Origin: Oscillospiraceae bacterium
GTDB lineage: Bacteria > Bacillota > Clostridia > Oscillospirales > CAG-272
DNA length: 54,743 nucleotides
Assembly (NCBI GenBank): GCA_003343845.1
Contig: QAKK01000012.1
Location: forward strand, 1-54,743
Direction of reading: 5' to 3'
In this document: positions 7,919-16,591 of the stretch, piece by piece
Position numbering within the stretch: the stretch's first letter is position 1
Layout: the number at the start of each line of letters is the position of its first letter
Position numbers and translations under genes: made by a program
The notes under the pieces: generated by a model
Told to the model about the DNA's origin: nothing
Seen by the model: the letters and a program-made list of their open reading frames with translations, nothing else
Databases searched by the model: none

Positions 7919-8781
7919 CGATTTTAGAGCTTTCGGATGTGTGCTACACATACGATCCGGGGACGCCGATGGCACACGAGGCGCTTTCCCATATTGATCT
8001 GAAAATTGAAAAGGGAAGCATAACGGGGCTGATCGGACACACCGGATGCGGCAAGTCCACGCTGCTCCGGATGCTGAACGGGCTCTCAAAGCCGGACAGC
8101 GGAAAGATTTTACTGGACGGTCAGGACATCTGGGAGGACCCGAAAAAGATCGCCGCCGTGCGCTTCCGCGTGGGGCTGGTCATGCAGTACCCGGAGTACC
8201 AGCTCTTTGACGAGACGGTCGCTTCCGATATTGCCTACGGTCCGCGCAACATGGGGCTCACCCCGGAGGAGATCACCGCGCGCGTCAAAGAGGCTGCCGC
8301 TTTTGCGGGGCTTGCGGACGAACTGCTGGAAAAGTCGCCGTTTGAGCTGTCGGGCGGGCAGAAGCGCCGCGCCGCAATCGCGGGCGTGATGGCAATGCGC
8401 CCCGAGATTCTTGTGCTGGATGAACCCGCCGCCGGGCTTGACCCGATGGGCAGGGAAGAGATTTTTGCGGGGCTCGCCCGCTACCGTGCCGAGAGCGGCG
8501 CCACTGTCGTGGTCGTCAGCCACAGCATGGAGGATATGGCGCGCTACTGCGACCGCCTCGTCGTGATGAACGACGGCAAAATCCTGCTCTGCGGTACGCA
8601 AAGCGAGGTCTTCGGCAGGGCGGACGAGCTGCAGAGCATCGGTCTCGGCGTGCCGGATATCACCAAGCTCTGCGCGCTGCTGCGCGCAGGCGGTATGCCG
8701 CTCCCCGATGATATTTATACGGTCGAGGCGGCGACGGCGGCGATCGCGCCCCTGCTCGGAGGTGATGTGCATGCTTGGTGA
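7915..8781 (+). CDS. ecfA2: Energy-coupling factor transporter ATPase EcfA2
   Basis: This is the second ATPase of the ECF module, 288 residues. Walker A is GHTGCGKST (41-49), the Q-loop MQYPEYQLF (90-98) carries the PEYQLF signature of EcfA2, the ABC signature is LSGGQKRR (145-152), and Walker B is ILVLDEPAAGLDP (165-177). The start overlaps the end of ecfA1 (ATGA), and its own end overlaps ecfT by 11 nt, so the three subunits are translationally coupled and made together. Confidence 0.96.
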   Translation: MTILELSDVCYTYDPGTPMAHEALSHIDLKIEKGSITGLIGHTGCGKSTLLRMLNGLSKPDSGKILLDGQDIWEDPKKIAAVRFRVGLVMQYPEYQLFDETVASDIAYGPRNMGLTPEEITARVKEAAAFAGLADELLEKSPFELSGGQKRRAAIAGVMAMRPEILVLDEPAAGLDPMGREEIFAGLARYRAESGATVVVVSHSMEDMARYCDRLVVMNDGKILLCGTQSEVFGRADELQSIGLGVPDITKLCALLRAGGMPLPDDIYTVEAATAAIAPLLGGDVHAW

Positions 8782-9592
8782 CATCACATTCGGGCAGTAT
8801 TTCCCCGGCAGCTCGCTGCTCCACCGCGCCGACCCGCGCACCAAGCTGATCTTCGCGGTCTTCTACGTCGTGATGCTGTTCTTCTGCAAAAGCGCCGCAA
8901 GCTTTGCGTTTGCGCTGGTCTATACGGCAGTGCTGATCGCCCTGTCCGGGCTGCCCGCACGTGCCGTGCTCCGCTCGGTGAAGCCGCTGCTTTTCGTCAT
9001 TCTGTTTACGGCGGTCATCAACCTGTTCTGGACGGGCGGCGAGACCCCGCTCATCGAATGGAAGTTTATCCACATCTACCGCGAGGGCGTGATCTTCGCC
9101 GTCTTCATGGCAGTGCGCATTGTGCTGCTCGTGGTCGGCATGAGCGTGATCCTCAGCTACACAACCACGCCGATCGCCATGACCGACGGCATTGAGGCAC
9201 TGTTTGCCCCGTTTGCGAAGATCGGATTGCCCGTGCACGACTTCGCCATGATGATGACGATCGCCATGCGTTTTATTCCGACGCTGATCGAGGAGACCGG
9301 CAAGATCATGGACGCACAGAAGGCGCGCGGCGCGGATTTCGAGAGCGGCGGACTTGTGAAAAAAGCCAAAGCGCTCATCCCGATCCTTGTGCCGCTGTTT
9401 GTCTCGGCGTTCAAGCGCGCCGACGACCTCGCGATTGCCATGGAGTGCCGCTGCTACCGCGGCGGAGAGGGCAGAACCAAGCTGAAGGTGCTGAAGTTCG
9501 GCGCGCCCGACGCGCTCTGCGCCGTCTTTGCCGCCGTCTTCCTCTGCGGCATTCTGCTCTGCAACATCTTTTTACCGTATATTACGATCTGA
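8771..9592 (+). CDS. ecfT: Energy-coupling factor transporter transmembrane protein EcfT
   Basis: This is the membrane scaffold that joins EcfA1A2 to a substrate-specific S component. It has 273 residues with about five to six transmembrane segments. The cytoplasmic coupling helices carry the two Ala-Arg-Gly-type motifs: KARG in DAQKARGADF and the variant ECRCYRGG, where most homologues have EARGYRG. I start at ATG 8771 rather than further upstream because GGAGG lies 8 nt before it and residues MLGDITFGQY match the family start. The operon ends its vitamin-transport part here. The next gene, truA, follows after 9 nt, a common Firmicutes order. Confidence 0.95.
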   Translation: MLGDITFGQYFPGSSLLHRADPRTKLIFAVFYVVMLFFCKSAASFAFALVYTAVLIALSGLPARAVLRSVKPLLFVILFTAVINLFWTGGETPLIEWKFIHIYREGVIFAVFMAVRIVLLVVGMSVILSYTTTPIAMTDGIEALFAPFAKIGLPVHDFAMMMTIAMRFIPTLIEETGKIMDAQKARGADFESGGLVKKAKALIPILVPLFVSAFKRADDLAIAMECRCYRGGEGRTKLKVLKFGAPDALCAVFAAVFLCGILLCNIFLPYITI

Positions 9593-9601
9593 GGTGCACC
9601 A

Positions 9602-10357
9602 ATGAAACTGCTGCTCAGACTGAAATTTCTCGGCACGGACTTCTGCGGCTGGCAGTATCAGCCGAATGCCCGCACCGTACAGGGCACGCTGACTGCGGCG
9701 GCGCGCGAGGTCTTCGGCACGGACTGCCGCATCACCGGGTGCAGCCGCACCGACAGCGGCGTCCATGCAAACGACTTTGCCGCCACGCTGGAGCTGCCTT
9801 TTGCGGACTGCCCGATTCCGTGCGCACGGATCCCGGCGGCGTTTGCCATGCGGCTGCCCCCGGATGTCTCCGTGACGGCGGCTTCGCCGGTCGCGGATGA
9901 TTTCCACCCGCGCTATACCGTCCTCACCAAGGAATATGTCTATCAAATCCTTGTGTCGCCCGTGCCCGACCCGTTTTTGTACGGCAGGGTATGGCACTAC
10001 CCGAAGAAGCTGCTGCCCGACGCTGCGGCGCGCATGAATGCGGTCGCCGCGGAGCTGGTCGGCAGGCAGGATTTCGCTTCCTTCATGGCGGCGGGCTCCA
10101 AGATCACGGACACGGTGCGCACGGTCAGCGACTGCCGCGTGCAGCGCGAAGGCGATCTCATCATCCTCACGATTGCTGCCGACGGTTTTCTCTACAACAT
10201 GGTGCGGATCATCGCAGGAACGCTCCTGCTCGCAGGCGCGGGCAAGCTCGACCGCGTGGGAATGCGGCGGATCATCGACGCGAAAGATCGCGCCGCCGCC
10301 GGTGCGACCGCGCCGCCCGAGGGGCTGTATCTGAATCGGGTCACCTATCACGAATGA
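9602..10357 (+). CDS. truA: tRNA pseudouridine(38-40) synthase TruA
   Basis: TruA isomerises uridines 38-40 in the tRNA anticodon stem. At 251 residues it is full length. The catalytic aspartate is Asp51 in GCSRTDSGVHA. FLGTDFCGWQYQ near the N-terminus and DGFLYNMVRII in the C-terminal half are family signatures. It lies directly after ecfT, as in many Firmicutes. Confidence 0.97.
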   Translation: MKLLLRLKFLGTDFCGWQYQPNARTVQGTLTAAAREVFGTDCRITGCSRTDSGVHANDFAATLELPFADCPIPCARIPAAFAMRLPPDVSVTAASPVADDFHPRYTVLTKEYVYQILVSPVPDPFLYGRVWHYPKKLLPDAAARMNAVAAELVGRQDFASFMAAGSKITDTVRTVSDCRVQREGDLIILTIAADGFLYNMVRIIAGTLLLAGAGKLDRVGMRRIIDAKDRAAAGATAPPEGLYLNRVTYHE

Positions 10358-10372
10358 AAGGAGGTGCGCCGC

Positions 10373-11563
10373 ATGCGCGACGATGAAGAAAGGATTCCGA
10401 CCGCCGATGCGTCGGACGATGGGGCGGAATCTGCGGAAAATCCCTATTATGCGCGCATCAGCGCACGGCTGCGGCACACAAAATATCTTTGCGTGCTGCT
10501 CACGGTTGCGGCGGCGCTCCTCTTCTTATTTGCCTATCGCAGCAATATCACCTATGAAAACCTGCGTTACCTGCTCCGCGATGTCGATGAAGCGGGCAAT
10601 GCCGGACGTGCGGCGGACAGCTTTGTCTACACCGCCGCCGACACCAATTTTCTTCTGACCTTCCGCGGCGATCTCGCCGTCTGCGCGGCATCCGGCGTCA
10701 CGCTGTACCGCGCTGCGGGCGGGCGAACCTTTGCGGACGATGTGCACTTTGAAGCACCGGTCGCTGAGGCGTCGGGCAAATACATGGTTGTCTACGACGT
10801 CGGCGGCACTGCCTATTATCTCTACAATTCGGTCAGCCGTGTCTTTGACGGGAAAACCGACAGCCCGATCTACGACTGCGCCGTCGAGGGCGGCGGCAAG
10901 AGCGCCGTCCTCACCCGCGAAAAGACCGGCGGCTTTCTCATCCGCACATACAGTCGGAATTTCGACCTTGTCGGGGAGATCACGCGCAGCGGCTATGTCA
11001 GCGACATCGGCTTTCTTGCCGACGGCAGACTGTATATCTGCGAGAGCAGCGTCACCGGCGCGTCGCTTGTTACCACGCTGTCACTTTATACGCCCGGGCG
11101 CGAAACGCTCGACTGCACGGTCACGGCGGACGGCTTTGCCTACCGCTGCGGCAGCCTCGACAACGGCTTCTATCTGCTGACCTCGTCGTCGCTGACCTTT
11201 TTCGCCGGGAGCGGCGAAAAAACCTTTTCCACTTCGTTTGGTACATCGGAGATCCTGCTTGCCGACGGCACTTCGGACGGCGTCGCGGTTTACGTGGACG
11301 AGAACGTCTCGGGCGCGGACTGTGCGGTGTATGCTTTCTTTGCCGACGGGAAGAGCCTGTCCTCGCCCGCGCCGCGCGGCGCGCGCAGCATTCTCCTTGC
11401 GGGGCGGCAGGTCTGCCTGCTTGCGGAGGAGAATCTGACCGTTTACGGCGGCAGCACCGAAAAACAGATTGCCGTCGATCCGGGCGGACGGCAGCTGCTG
11501 CGCCTCGGCGGCGAGGTGCTGGTCTGCTACGATGACCGCGCCGAACGCACGGCAATTCATTGA
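10373..11563 (+). CDS. DUF5711 family membrane-anchored protein
   Basis: This protein has 396 residues: a short charged cytoplasmic start, one transmembrane helix (about residues 40-58, LCVLLTVAAALLFLFAY), then an extracytoplasmic region of repeated short beta-strands that reads like a beta-propeller (recurrent FADG, LADG and TADG turns). This matches the DUF5711 family of Clostridia, whose function is not known. I start at ATG 10373 because GGAGG at 10360-10364 is 8 nt before it. A GTG 9 nt upstream would lie inside that ribosome site. It lies between truA and a CvpA-like gene. Confidence 0.82.
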   Translation: MRDDEERIPTADASDDGAESAENPYYARISARLRHTKYLCVLLTVAAALLFLFAYRSNITYENLRYLLRDVDEAGNAGRAADSFVYTAADTNFLLTFRGDLAVCAASGVTLYRAAGGRTFADDVHFEAPVAEASGKYMVVYDVGGTAYYLYNSVSRVFDGKTDSPIYDCAVEGGGKSAVLTREKTGGFLIRTYSRNFDLVGEITRSGYVSDIGFLADGRLYICESSVTGASLVTTLSLYTPGRETLDCTVTADGFAYRCGSLDNGFYLLTSSSLTFFAGSGEKTFSTSFGTSEILLADGTSDGVAVYVDENVSGADCAVYAFFADGKSLSSPAPRGARSILLAGRQVCLLAEENLTVYGGSTEKQIAVDPGGRQLLRLGGEVLVCYDDRAERTAIH

Positions 11564-11584
11564 ATCTGAAAGGAAGATGACTTC

Positions 11585-12286
11585 ATGTCTATTGCCATTG
11601 ATCTCATTCTTGCAATCATCATGCTTTCGATCATCGCAACAGCGGTGCGCCGCGGCTTTGTCGTCTCGGTGTTCAAGCTGCTGTCCGCCGTGGCGGCGGT
11701 CGTGGTCGCCGCGCTGTTTTACAAGCAGCTCGGCAGCTTCTTCTACGACAGCTTTGTCTATGACAAGATCTTTGCATCGCTGTCCGACTGGCTGCAAAAG
11801 CTGGCGCAGAACGCCGACGGCAGCTTTGACCTCGGCGCGGCGGTCGCCGCATTGCCGGAGAGCCTCCGAACGCTTGCCGCGGCGGCGGGGCTTGACCTTT
11901 CGGCGCTGGATGCCTCCTATGCGGGGATGAGCGCCGCCACCGAGAGCGCGGCAAATTCGCTCTGCGAGACGCTTGCGTCCGCGCTGTCGCATCTGCTTGC
12001 CAACATCCTTGCATTCGCGGCGCTGTTCTTCAGCATGCTGATCGTCCTGTCGCTGGTCTGCCTGATCCTCGACGCACTCTGCAAGCTGCCGCTGCTCAAG
12101 GGCACCAATCGCCTGCTCGGCTTCGCCTTCGGCGTATGTGAGGCGCTGCTCGTCGGCATTGTGATCACCGCGATCGCCGCCGCGCTCCTGCGCACCTACG
12201 GCGGGCTGCATCCCGATTTTGCCGAGGCGGATGCAATCGACCGCACCTATCTTGCCAAACTGCTCTTACGCTTTGTTCCGCGCTGA
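11585..12286 (+). CDS. CvpA family membrane protein
   Basis: This 233-residue protein has four likely transmembrane segments: two at the N-terminus (IDLILAIIMLSII and LLSAVAAVVVAALFY) and two in the C-terminal half (FAALFFSMLIVLSLVCLIL and FGVCEALLVGIVITAIAAALL). The N-terminal RRGFVVSVFKLLS matches the CvpA/colicin V production family. A roughly 100-residue extracytoplasmic insert lies between the pairs. The molecular role of CvpA proteins is unsettled; cell-envelope homeostasis has been proposed. Confidence 0.8.
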   Translation: MSIAIDLILAIIMLSIIATAVRRGFVVSVFKLLSAVAAVVVAALFYKQLGSFFYDSFVYDKIFASLSDWLQKLAQNADGSFDLGAAVAALPESLRTLAAAAGLDLSALDASYAGMSAATESAANSLCETLASALSHLLANILAFAALFFSMLIVLSLVCLILDALCKLPLLKGTNRLLGFAFGVCEALLVGIVITAIAAALLRTYGGLHPDFAEADAIDRTYLAKLLLRFVPR

Positions 12287-12333
12287 TTTGATCCCGCTTC
12301 TTTTTAATGACTAACTTTCCGGAGGAACCATCC

Positions 12334-12912
12334 ATGCAGAAACGATACATTCCCAATCTGCTGTCCGTCGTGCGTCTTTGCCTTGTGCCGCTGTTTGCGT
12401 ATATCTTCTTTCTCGATTATCCGCAGCATGTGGCTGCTGCAATTCTGATCTTTTTCCTTGCCGGGGCGACCGACGTGCTGGACGGCTGGATCGCCAGACG
12501 CAACGGCTGGGTCAGCAATCTCGGCAAGGTGCTCGATCCCCTTGCGGATAAGCTGATGCAGTGCACGGTGCTGATCTGCTTCTATATCAAGGAGATCATC
12601 CCGATCTGGCTGATGCTGCTTTACGTCGGCAAGGAGCTGCTCGTGCTGGCGGGCTCACTCTTTGTGTTCCGCCGCCAAAAGGTGGTCGTCAAGAGCAACT
12701 TTTTCGGCAAAATGGCGGTCTGCGTGTTCTACGCCTCCATCGGCGTGCTGATCCTGCTTAACCGCTTTGCGGATGCCGCAACGGCAGCCGCCGCGACGCC
12801 GGTCGTCTGCGTCGTCATGCTGTGCTTTGCGCTGCTGGCGCTGGTACAGTATTTCCGCCTGTATATCCGGGCAAAAAGTGACCAATCCAAGCCCCAAAGT
12901 GAGGTAAACTGA
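12334..12912 (+). CDS. pgsA: CDP-alcohol phosphatidyltransferase, PgsA-like
   Basis: This predicted CDP-diacylglycerol:glycerol-3-phosphate 3-phosphatidyltransferase makes phosphatidylglycerol phosphate at the membrane. The complete CDP-alcohol phosphotransferase motif D(x2)DG(x2)AR(x8)G(x3)D(x3)D is present, from Asp47 through Asp68 and Asp72. The 192 residues and about five or six helices fit the family. MQKRYIPNLLS is the usual start, and ATG 12334 has GGAGG 8 nt upstream, so the in-frame ATG at 12307 is not used. Cardiolipin or other CDP-alcohol chemistry is not excluded. Confidence 0.88.
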   Translation: MQKRYIPNLLSVVRLCLVPLFAYIFFLDYPQHVAAAILIFFLAGATDVLDGWIARRNGWVSNLGKVLDPLADKLMQCTVLICFYIKEIIPIWLMLLYVGKELLVLAGSLFVFRRQKVVVKSNFFGKMAVCVFYASIGVLILLNRFADAATAAAATPVVCVVMLCFALLALVQYFRLYIRAKSDQSKPQSEVN

Positions 12913-12916
12913 TACT

Positions 12917-15214
12917 ATGGAAATGTGTGCAAGATGCCACAAGCGCGTGGCAGTTGTATTTATTACGAGACTGGAAAACGGCGAGACCAAGAACGAGGGC
13001 ATCTGCCTCAAATGCGCCCGCGAGCTCGGGATCAAGCCGATTGACGATATACTGAAGAAAATGGGCATCACCAATGAGGAGTTCGATCAGATGGCAGACA
13101 GCGCCGAGGACTTCATGCAGGGAATGGTGCCGAATGAGGACGGCGAGAACCCGGAGGACGGCGGCGCGCCCGCCGTGGACTTCGGCAAGCTGATGCGCGA
13201 GAGCGGGCTCGGCGGGCAGACCGCAGGGCAGAATGCGGGAAACGGCGCGGCGCAGAAAGCCCCCGAGGGCAGCAAGACGGCGAAACGTAAGTTTCTCGAC
13301 GCCTACTGCACGAGCCTGACCGGCAAGGCGCGCCGCGGCGAGCTGGACCGCATCATCGGGCGCGAGCGCGAACTGGCGCGCGTGATCCAGATCCTCTGCC
13401 GCCGACAGAAGAACAATCCCTGCCTCATCGGCGAACCCGGCGTCGGCAAGACGGCGATCGCCGAAGCACTCGCACAAAAGATCGCCGCGGGCGACGTGCC
13501 CTACCGCCTGAAGGGAAGCGAGGTCTACCTTGTCGATCTCACCGCGCTGGTTGCGGGCACGCAGTTCCGCGGGCAGTTTGAGTCCCGCATTCTCGGGCTC
13601 ATCCGCGAGGTCAAGGAGGCAGGCAACATCATCCTCGTCATCGACGAGGTTCACAACATCGTTGGCGCGGGCGATGCCGAGGGCAGCATGAACGCGGCAA
13701 ATATTCTGAAGCCCGCGCTCTCCCGCGGCGAGATCCAGGTCATCGGCGCGACTACGCTCAATGAATACCGCAAATATATCGAGAAGGACAGCGCACTCGA
13801 GCGCCGTTTCCAGCCGGTCATGGTGAACGAGCCGTCGGTTGCCGACAGTGTCAAAATGCTCGAGGGCATCAAGCATTACTATGAGAGTTTCCACAATATC
13901 CGCATTCCGGATGCGGTGCTGTCTCTTGCGGTCACATTGTCCGAGCGGTATATCACCGACCGTTATCTGCCGGATAAGGCGATCGACCTCCTTGATGAAG
14001 CGGCGTCTTACCGCGCACTGTCGAGCAGCGAGCTGAACGAAAAGCTGGCGCTGGACGACGAGCTGAAAACACTGGACAGTCAGCTCTCGCAGGCGGAAAA
14101 CGCACCCGAGCGTGAAAACGACGATATGCAGGAGAAATACCGGCAGATCGCCGACATCCGCGTCAAAGCGCTCCGCGCAAGCGAGCGGCTGAAGGAGTTG
14201 GAAGCGCCCTGCGCCGCCGTGGAGCTGACCGCGGAGGATCTCGCACGCGTGATCGAGATCTGGACGGGCATTCCCGCCACCGAGATCACCGAGAACGAAT
14301 TCTATAAGATCGACCGCCTTGCCGACCGCATGAAGGAGAAGATCATCGGACAGGACGCGGCGGTGGACGCCGTCGCCAAGGCAATCAAGCGCAACCGCGC
14401 GGGTGTCGCCTATAAGCGCAAGCCGGTCTCGTTTATCTTCGCGGGACCGACCGGCGTCGGCAAGACCGAGCTTGTCAAGACGCTGGCAAACGATCTGTTT
14501 TCTTCCCCCGAAACGCTGATTCGCCTTGATATGTCCGAGTTCATGGAGAAGCACAGCGTCTCCAAGCTGATCGGCGCACCGCCCGGCTATGTCGGCTATG
14601 ACGAGGCAGGGCAGCTCACCGAGAAGATCCGCCGCCGCCCCTACAGCGTGGTACTGTTTGACGAGATCGAGAAGGCGCACCCGGACGTGCTTAACATCCT
14701 CTTGCAGGTGCTGGATGACGGACGCATCACCGACGCGCACGGCAAGGAGGTCAACTTCGAGAATACACTGATCGTCATGACGACCAACGCAGGCTCTGAC
14801 GCGTCCTCGTCGGTCTCCGGCTTTGCCGAGAGCCCGGAGGTGCACGCAAAGGAGCGCACCGAAAAGGCGCTGCTCGGCTTCCTGCGTCCCGAGTTCCTCA
14901 ACCGCGTGGATGAAGTTATCACCTTCAATTCGCTCACAAAGGACGATTTCAGAAAGATCGCGCATCTGATGCTGGATCAGCTGGCAGGGGCGCTTGCCGA
15001 AAAGAAGATCACGCTGACCTACACCGATGCCGCCGCGGATTTCATCGCCGAGAAGTCCTATTCGGTCAAATACGGCGCCCGCAATATGCGCCGCTATATG
15101 CAGACCGAGGTGGAGGACGCCCTGGCGGAGAAGATCATCGCATCGTACGACCACCGCGTGACCGCGGCGCATGTCGATGCCGACGGCGAGAAGCTCACCA
15201 TCACCTGTATGTAA
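12917..15214 (+). CDS. ClpE-like Clp/Hsp100 AAA+ unfoldase
   Basis: This 765-residue class I Clp ATPase has two AAA+ modules: Walker A GEPGVGKT near residue 172 and GPTGVGKT near residue 510. Instead of the ClpA/ClpC N-domain it has an N-terminal zinc ribbon (Cys4, Cys7, Cys30, Cys33), the ClpE layout. A UVR-like coiled insert (about 375-430) separates the modules. The loop that docks onto ClpP would be at about 632-636, where a GF-type motif is present as SVSGF rather than the more usual VGF or IGF. It should unfold proteins for ClpP or act in disaggregation. It lies 4 nt after the pgsA-like gene, with GAGG near the start. Confidence 0.9.
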   Translation: MEMCARCHKRVAVVFITRLENGETKNEGICLKCARELGIKPIDDILKKMGITNEEFDQMADSAEDFMQGMVPNEDGENPEDGGAPAVDFGKLMRESGLGGQTAGQNAGNGAAQKAPEGSKTAKRKFLDAYCTSLTGKARRGELDRIIGRERELARVIQILCRRQKNNPCLIGEPGVGKTAIAEALAQKIAAGDVPYRLKGSEVYLVDLTALVAGTQFRGQFESRILGLIREVKEAGNIILVIDEVHNIVGAGDAEGSMNAANILKPALSRGEIQVIGATTLNEYRKYIEKDSALERRFQPVMVNEPSVADSVKMLEGIKHYYESFHNIRIPDAVLSLAVTLSERYITDRYLPDKAIDLLDEAASYRALSSSELNEKLALDDELKTLDSQLSQAENAPERENDDMQEKYRQIADIRVKALRASERLKELEAPCAAVELTAEDLARVIEIWTGIPATEITENEFYKIDRLADRMKEKIIGQDAAVDAVAKAIKRNRAGVAYKRKPVSFIFAGPTGVGKTELVKTLANDLFSSPETLIRLDMSEFMEKHSVSKLIGAPPGYVGYDEAGQLTEKIRRRPYSVVLFDEIEKAHPDVLNILLQVLDDGRITDAHGKEVNFENTLIVMTTNAGSDASSSVSGFAESPEVHAKERTEKALLGFLRPEFLNRVDEVITFNSLTKDDFRKIAHLMLDQLAGALAEKKITLTYTDAAADFIAEKSYSVKYGARNMRRYMQTEVEDALAEKIIASYDHRVTAAHVDADGEKLTITCM

Positions 15215-15245
15215 AAATAATATTTGTATAAAAAGGAGCAAACCC

Positions 15246-16076
15246 ATGGCAGAAAACGAATCCTGCACGCACGACTGCTCGTCGTGCGGCGCAGCCTGTC
15301 CCTCGCGCGCGCCGCAGTCGCTCGTCGAGCCGCAGAACAAACTCAGCAACGTGAAAAAGGTCATCGGTGTCGTCAGCGGCAAGGGCGGCGTCGGCAAGTC
15401 GCTGGTCACCTCGATGCTCGCGGTGGAGATGAGCCGCCGCGGCTATAAGACCGCCATCCTCGATGCCGACATCACCGGACCTTCGATCCCGAAGGTGTTC
15501 GGTCTGCACGAGAAGGCAGAGGGCAGTGAGGACGGCATCTATCCGGTCAAGACCAAGACCGGCATCGAGGTCATGTCCATCAACCTGCTGCTCGACGACG
15601 AGAAAGCACCGGTCGTCTGGCGCGGTCCCGTCATCGCCGGCACGGTCAAGCAATTCTGGACGGACGTCGTGTGGAACGAGGTCGACTATATGTTTGTCGA
15701 TATGCCGCCCGGAACCGGTGACGTACCGCTGACCGTGTTCCAAAGCCTGCCGCTGGACGGCATCGTGATCGTCACCTCGCCGCAGGAGCTGGTCTCCATG
15801 ATCGTCAGCAAGGCTGCCAACATGGCGTCACTGATGAACATTCGTGTGCTCGGGCTGGTTGAAAACATGAGCTATGTGTTGTGTCCCGACTGCGGCAAGC
15901 ACATCGACATTTTCGGCGAGGGCAAGACCGATGCGGTCGCTGCCGAATTCGGCTTTGACCTGCTCGCGCGCATCCCGCTTGATGCCCGCCTCGCCGCACT
16001 CTGCGACAAAGGGGCGCTGGAGCTCATGGAGAACGACTATATAAACGCCGCCGCCGACAAGGTGGAATCTCTGTAA
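15246..16076 (+). CDS. Mrp/NBP35 family iron-sulfur cluster carrier ATPase
   Basis: This 276-residue P-loop ATPase of the ParA/MinD superfamily is thought to carry and deliver Fe-S clusters. The deviant Walker A GKGGVGKS lies at about 45-52. The C-terminal CPDC (Cys213/Cys216) is the conserved cluster-binding pair of Mrp. An N-terminal cysteine patch (C7, C11, C14, C18) resembles NBP35. I start at ATG 15246, preceded by AAGGAG, because it gives MAENESCTHDCSSC. It is the last gene of the long rightward run and is followed by a strong terminator. Confidence 0.92.
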   Translation: MAENESCTHDCSSCGAACPSRAPQSLVEPQNKLSNVKKVIGVVSGKGGVGKSLVTSMLAVEMSRRGYKTAILDADITGPSIPKVFGLHEKAEGSEDGIYPVKTKTGIEVMSINLLLDDEKAPVVWRGPVIAGTVKQFWTDVVWNEVDYMFVDMPPGTGDVPLTVFQSLPLDGIVIVTSPQELVSMIVSKAANMASLMNIRVLGLVENMSYVLCPDCGKHIDIFGEGKTDAVAAEFGFDLLARIPLDARLAALCDKGALELMENDYINAAADKVESL

Positions 16077-16113
16077 TCAAATCGGGCTGAAAAGCTGCAA
16101 AAGCAGAAAACAG

Positions 16114-16151
16114 AAAAACAAAAAGACAGCGCATGCTGTCTTTTTGTTTTT
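16114..16151 (+). terminator. Strong terminator at the end of the housekeeping run
   Basis: A perfect 17-bp inverted repeat (16114-16130 with 16135-16151) has a GCAT loop. The descending arm is GCTGTC followed by TTTTTGTTTTT, giving a long T-rich tail. It isolates the Mrp gene from the riboswitch unit that begins only 15 bp later. Confidence 0.92.
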
Positions 16152-16165
16152 CTTCGCGAAACGGC

Positions 16166-16194
16166 TTGCACCCTGCGCAATACTGTGTTATACT
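16166..16194 (+). promoter_or_regulatory. Promoter of the cobalamin-riboswitch transcript
   Basis: TTGCAC (16166-16171), a 17-bp spacer and TATACT (16189-16194) predict a transcript starting near 16201, just ahead of the riboswitch. Promoter, aptamer and gene therefore form a self-contained unit. Confidence 0.8.
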
Positions 16195-16214
16195 GTTTCC
16201 GACATTTGAATATG

Positions 16215-16412
16215 CAGCAGAGTGTCGGCTGTACCGTGCGGGTACGGTCGGTGAAAAGGGAATCGGGTGAGAGTCCCGAGCGATACCAGTCGCCGTATGC
16301 CCCGAATGCGCGCGCTCCGTTGACGAAAGTCAGTCATTGGGAAACTGAGAAGGCAGGAGCGCGTTGCGCCGCGTAAGTGATAGGGGACAAGTCGAAAGAC
16401 CTGCTCTGATGC
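16215..16412 (+). promoter_or_regulatory. Cobalamin (adenosylcobalamin-type) riboswitch
   Basis: The region carries the ordered conserved blocks of the B12 riboswitch: GGTGAAAAGGGAA (about 16250-16262), GGGTGAGAGTCCCGAGC (about 16265-16281), the ACCAGTCGCCGTA segment replacing the usual CCCGCCACTGTA, and the 3' hallmark AAGTCGAAAGACCTGC ending near 16404. A GC-rich stem (CGCGCTCC pairing with GGAGCGCG) encloses the middle variable region. The upstream hairpin GTACCGTGCGGGTAC fits the variable 5' arm. Some core positions are degenerate and the outer limits are approximate. Binding of B12 should reduce expression of the surface protein downstream. Confidence 0.87.
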
Positions 16413-16461
16413 CGCGCCGCAACGCTTTTTTGAAAAAAAGCAGGCGCGGTATTTCGTCGTG

Positions 16462-16493
16462 CTTGAAAAATTTGAATTTTCAAGGGCTTTTTT
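16462..16493 (+). terminator. Terminator-like expression platform after the B12 riboswitch
   Basis: CTTGAAAA/TTTTCAAG forms an 8-bp stem with a 7-nt loop (16462-16484), followed by GGGC and six T. A second AT-rich hairpin (GCTTTTTT with AAAAAAGC, 16424-16441) lies just upstream, and its A-rich arm could also pair with the later GCTTTTTTC. Such mutually exclusive pairings between aptamer and coding start are what a transcription-terminating riboswitch needs. Stem stability is modest because it is AT-rich. Confidence 0.6.
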
Positions 16494-16591
16494 CGGTGCG
16501 GCATTCTGCAAGGCGCGGGAAAACTGCCGCGGTGATCTTCGGGTCGCCGCGGCTTTTTATATAGAGGATAGAAAAAGAAAGGATAGATCCC

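Noticed and set aside
7052..9592. The ECF module as a dedicated B12 transporter paired with the riboswitch gene
   Set aside because: There is no S component gene beside it, it lies in a housekeeping run without a riboswitch, and a strong terminator separates it from the B12 unit. A functional link is possible but not shown.
12815..15409. An 864-codon minus-strand frame opposite the ClpE-like gene
   Set aside because: It is antisense to an intact AAA+ gene with both Walker motifs; no start signal.
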